Part shown: positions 61,988 through 64,000 of the stretch, one piece after another
Numbering within the stretch: the first letter of the stretch is position 1
Layout: the number at the start of each line of letters is the position of its first letter
DNA from: Adenanthera pavonina
Taxonomy: Eukaryota > Streptophyta > Magnoliopsida > Fabales > Fabaceae
Assembly (NCBI GenBank): GCA_026686845.1
Contig: JAIVEN010000007.1
Span: 35,461,001-35,525,000 of the forward strand
DNA: 64,000 nt
Reading direction: 5' to 3'
Notes under the pieces: generated by a model
The model's database searches: none
Seen by the model: the letters and a program-made list of their open reading frames with translations, nothing else
What the model was told of the DNA's origin: nothing
Program-made: the position numbers and the translations under genes

Positions 61988-63190
61988 GGCCTAGAAACAA
62001 CAAACTTCCATTCCATATAACAGAAACTAATGCAAGTGTATAACAGGAAACTAATGCAAGTGTATAACAGAAATCGGAAAACACTAGCCCTTAACAACCA
62101 TCCACGTTAGCTTGTACAAAATGAAAAAAGTCCCTCCCTCAAGTGCACATCCTCCTAGCACCACAATTAGCTAGCATATTAGCAGCCTTGTTGGCAATTC
62201 TAGGAATCCACTGGACCTTGTAAAAAACCAATGAAGACAAATTAAGTTTGATATCATCAATGATACAACACTTCCAATCTACACGAACCAATCGCCATTC
62301 TCACTTTTAATCAACTCCTTATAGTCAGATTCCAGGCAAACTTGATTTCTGCATAATACCCCAATTCCTCCTTGGCCCTCAGCATCAAATACCGCCATCT
62401 ACATTTATTTTCATGTAGCCAAGTTCAGGAGCACACCAAGCTTGATCATGAACAACACTGACTTCCTCATGTTGCAGAACCTGCACCTTCCAACCGTTGG
62501 CACTACAGAATTCAGCTAGAAGCATCTGGGCTAACTCTTACTGTGCTAACAGGATCAACTGCATTCCTTTCATAGGTCTACGCATTTCTAGCTTTCCAAA
62601 TAAACCAACACAACATGGCAAGCAAGGCTTTATCATATTCTCTCACCTTAGTATCATCAGAAAGATCCCAAAGCCATCTATCAATAGCTAGAAATACTGA
62701 AAGCATCCACCTTCAATGCCAAACTACTACCAAACCACGCCCTCTTCAGTCTTAATCCTTCATATAACAGCAACAAATGCTTTGTCTTTTCAACATTACG
62801 AAAGCAAATTCGAGACACGGGATTTGTGTTGCACTTTCTTCTACAAATATTTTTCTTAGTAGGAAGTGCACCTCTACAAACCCTCCATAGAAAATGCTTC
62901 ACTTTAGATGGAACTCTCAGCTTCTAATTCAGTTTCAATAGCTTGATAGGGATCTGATGACAACAACCAGGATAATCAGACCTCACTGTGAATTCACCAT
63001 TTTTACAGTAATTCCACACTAGTCTGTCCCTACAAGCATTACCAGTTATAGGAATTTTCCTGATTTCCATTTTTGCAGATTTAGTATGCCAATCATTAAC
63101 TTTAGACAAATCCCAACAGCCATTCTTTATCACCTCAGTCACACTGCATTCAGTCAAAACATCGTCAGGAGGGTTAGATTTTTCATTCTT
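61988..63190 (-). mobile_element. L1-type LINE 3' remnant, paralogous to 38272-39515
   Basis: Same domain order as the copy downstream of copy 2: KMEIRKIPITGNACRDRLVW, VKHFLWRVCRGALPTKKN, the Cys-rich KCNTNPVSRICF, then the RNase H end. It has its own frameshifts, and a 23/24-bp tandem duplication at 62020-62066 that copy 2 lacks. Because the flanks on both sides also match copy 2, it was carried along by duplication rather than inserted independently. Confidence 0.8.
62020..62066. repeat. 23/24-bp tandem duplication in the L1 remnant
   Basis: Units 62020-62042 and 62043-62066 both contain GAAACTAATGCAAGTGTATA. The equivalent place at about 38304-38332 has one related unit. Confidence 0.65.
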
Positions 63191-64000
63191 AATAATATAT
63201 GCTTCGTATGTTTAGCTTAAAACCAAACATCAACACAAACTAGATAGTAGGGCCTGTCTATATGTATGGGATTAAAATGGAGGTATTTTTATCAATATAT
63301 GGTTTCAAGATAATATATATAAGGTACAAAGCACAAAAACAACAAATTCAAAGTGAGGACCTTCATCATCCATTTGAGATTCATTGAAAAAAGTGTAAAA
63401 CCACCAATAAATAGAAAACATGAGGCAAATAAAACTCCAAGCTATTGAAACTTTTGGAGATACTTCAAATGCTCACCACTCTTTGGACATGGTCGATCAC
63501 TTGTTCCTCACTTCAGCTCCAATCTTCCTAGCAATTATCACAGAAGTGATCATATTCGAGAATAATCCATGCTCCGACAACTAACCAATCTTTGATTAGT
63601 CTTGAAGTATAAATCTACAATGTAGTTTGAATTATAACTCACATGAGGTTTTCCATCATCTCATCTCAATTTCACAGCGCTTCATTTTAAACTCTTGAAG
63701 CCATATCAAAGAAGATATGTATCAAATTTAATGGAGAAATTCTTGATGATTGTATGGTATTTGTTCTATATCAAATGTGAGGGTGACAATTGACAAAAGG
63801 TAGAAGAATGATGCATGCATGTACCTGAATGTTGACGTCAAATACACGGCTTCCAATGTTGCTATATGTTTGATCACCAGTGAACATTATCTCTGCAAAA
63901 TGAAGATTTACTGTCTAGCTTCTATTTTCTAGGCAAAACAAATATTAAGTCAAAGAAATAGAAGTAACGTGTTCATTCAGTTACAGTTCAGCATTGGTCA
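63191..64000. other. Duplicated 3' flank of copy 3, running off the window
   Basis: Corresponds to 39516-40165. It is non-coding. It contains about 155 bp in two blocks (63412-63498 and 63777-63852) that are absent from the copy 2 flank. Similarity is still high at the right edge, so the duplication extends further. Confidence 0.55.

Overview
The window is nuclear DNA from a flowering plant, most likely a eudicot. It is AT-rich, has long introns with GT..AG borders, and carries plant-type RTE and L1 LINEs, a RICESLEEPER-like hAT transposon, an LTR relic and many MITEs. The species cannot be named from the sequence alone. No RNA genes, CRISPR arrays or bacterial-type operons were seen.

The functional content is a tandem array of three plus-strand paralogs at 13489-23621, 29137-37908 and 53956-61606. 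Each can be spliced in silico into 24 exons with one uninterrupted frame, giving 1005, 1010 and 1005 residues. The architecture is signal peptide, an LRR ectodomain built from about 24-residue repeats on separate exons, a malectin domain, one membrane helix, a cytosolic Ser/Thr kinase and a Ser-rich tail. This is the LRR-VIII-2 receptor-kinase family (Arabidopsis At1g07650, At1g53430/40, At3g14840/LIK1 and RFK1 types). All three keep the catalytic Lys, the HRD Asp and the DFG Asp. The leader of copy 1 differs from the other two: the family start codon runs into a stop, translation must begin at a newly created ATG, and three upstream ORFs have appeared. Copies 2 and 3 share their 3' flank, including the same L1 remnant, so they are the younger pair. 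One kinase segment nevertheless groups copy 1 with copy 3, which suggests exon-level conversion.

Layout: 1-13400 is repeat-rich. It holds an RTE LINE in two pieces, a fold-back element with arms over 500 bp, several Stowaway-like MITEs, a short tandem array and a hAT-type MITE. Copy 1 has large introns enlarged by a MITE, a 567-bp hAT MITE with a perfect 8-bp duplication, and a 1.3-kb TIR element carrying an L1 3' end. 23.7-29.0 kb is AT-rich intergenic DNA. Copy 2 follows, then the L1 remnant, a cluster of tiny duplication-flanked insertions near 41.3-41.6 kb, a second RTE fragment, and a 568-bp TIR element. A 7.9-kb hAT transposon occupies 44985-52891. Its transposase frame is broken only by three nonsense codons, and a 3.2-kb solo-LTR-like element is inserted in it. 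Copy 3 and its duplicated flank fill the rest.

The least ordinary signal is a class of very short inserts (13-24 bp, mostly an A- or T-rich run plus a few other bases). They sit between direct repeats of 10-18 bp, and in two cases paralogous introns preserve the empty site. They look like retrotransposition events that kept almost nothing but the poly(A) tail.
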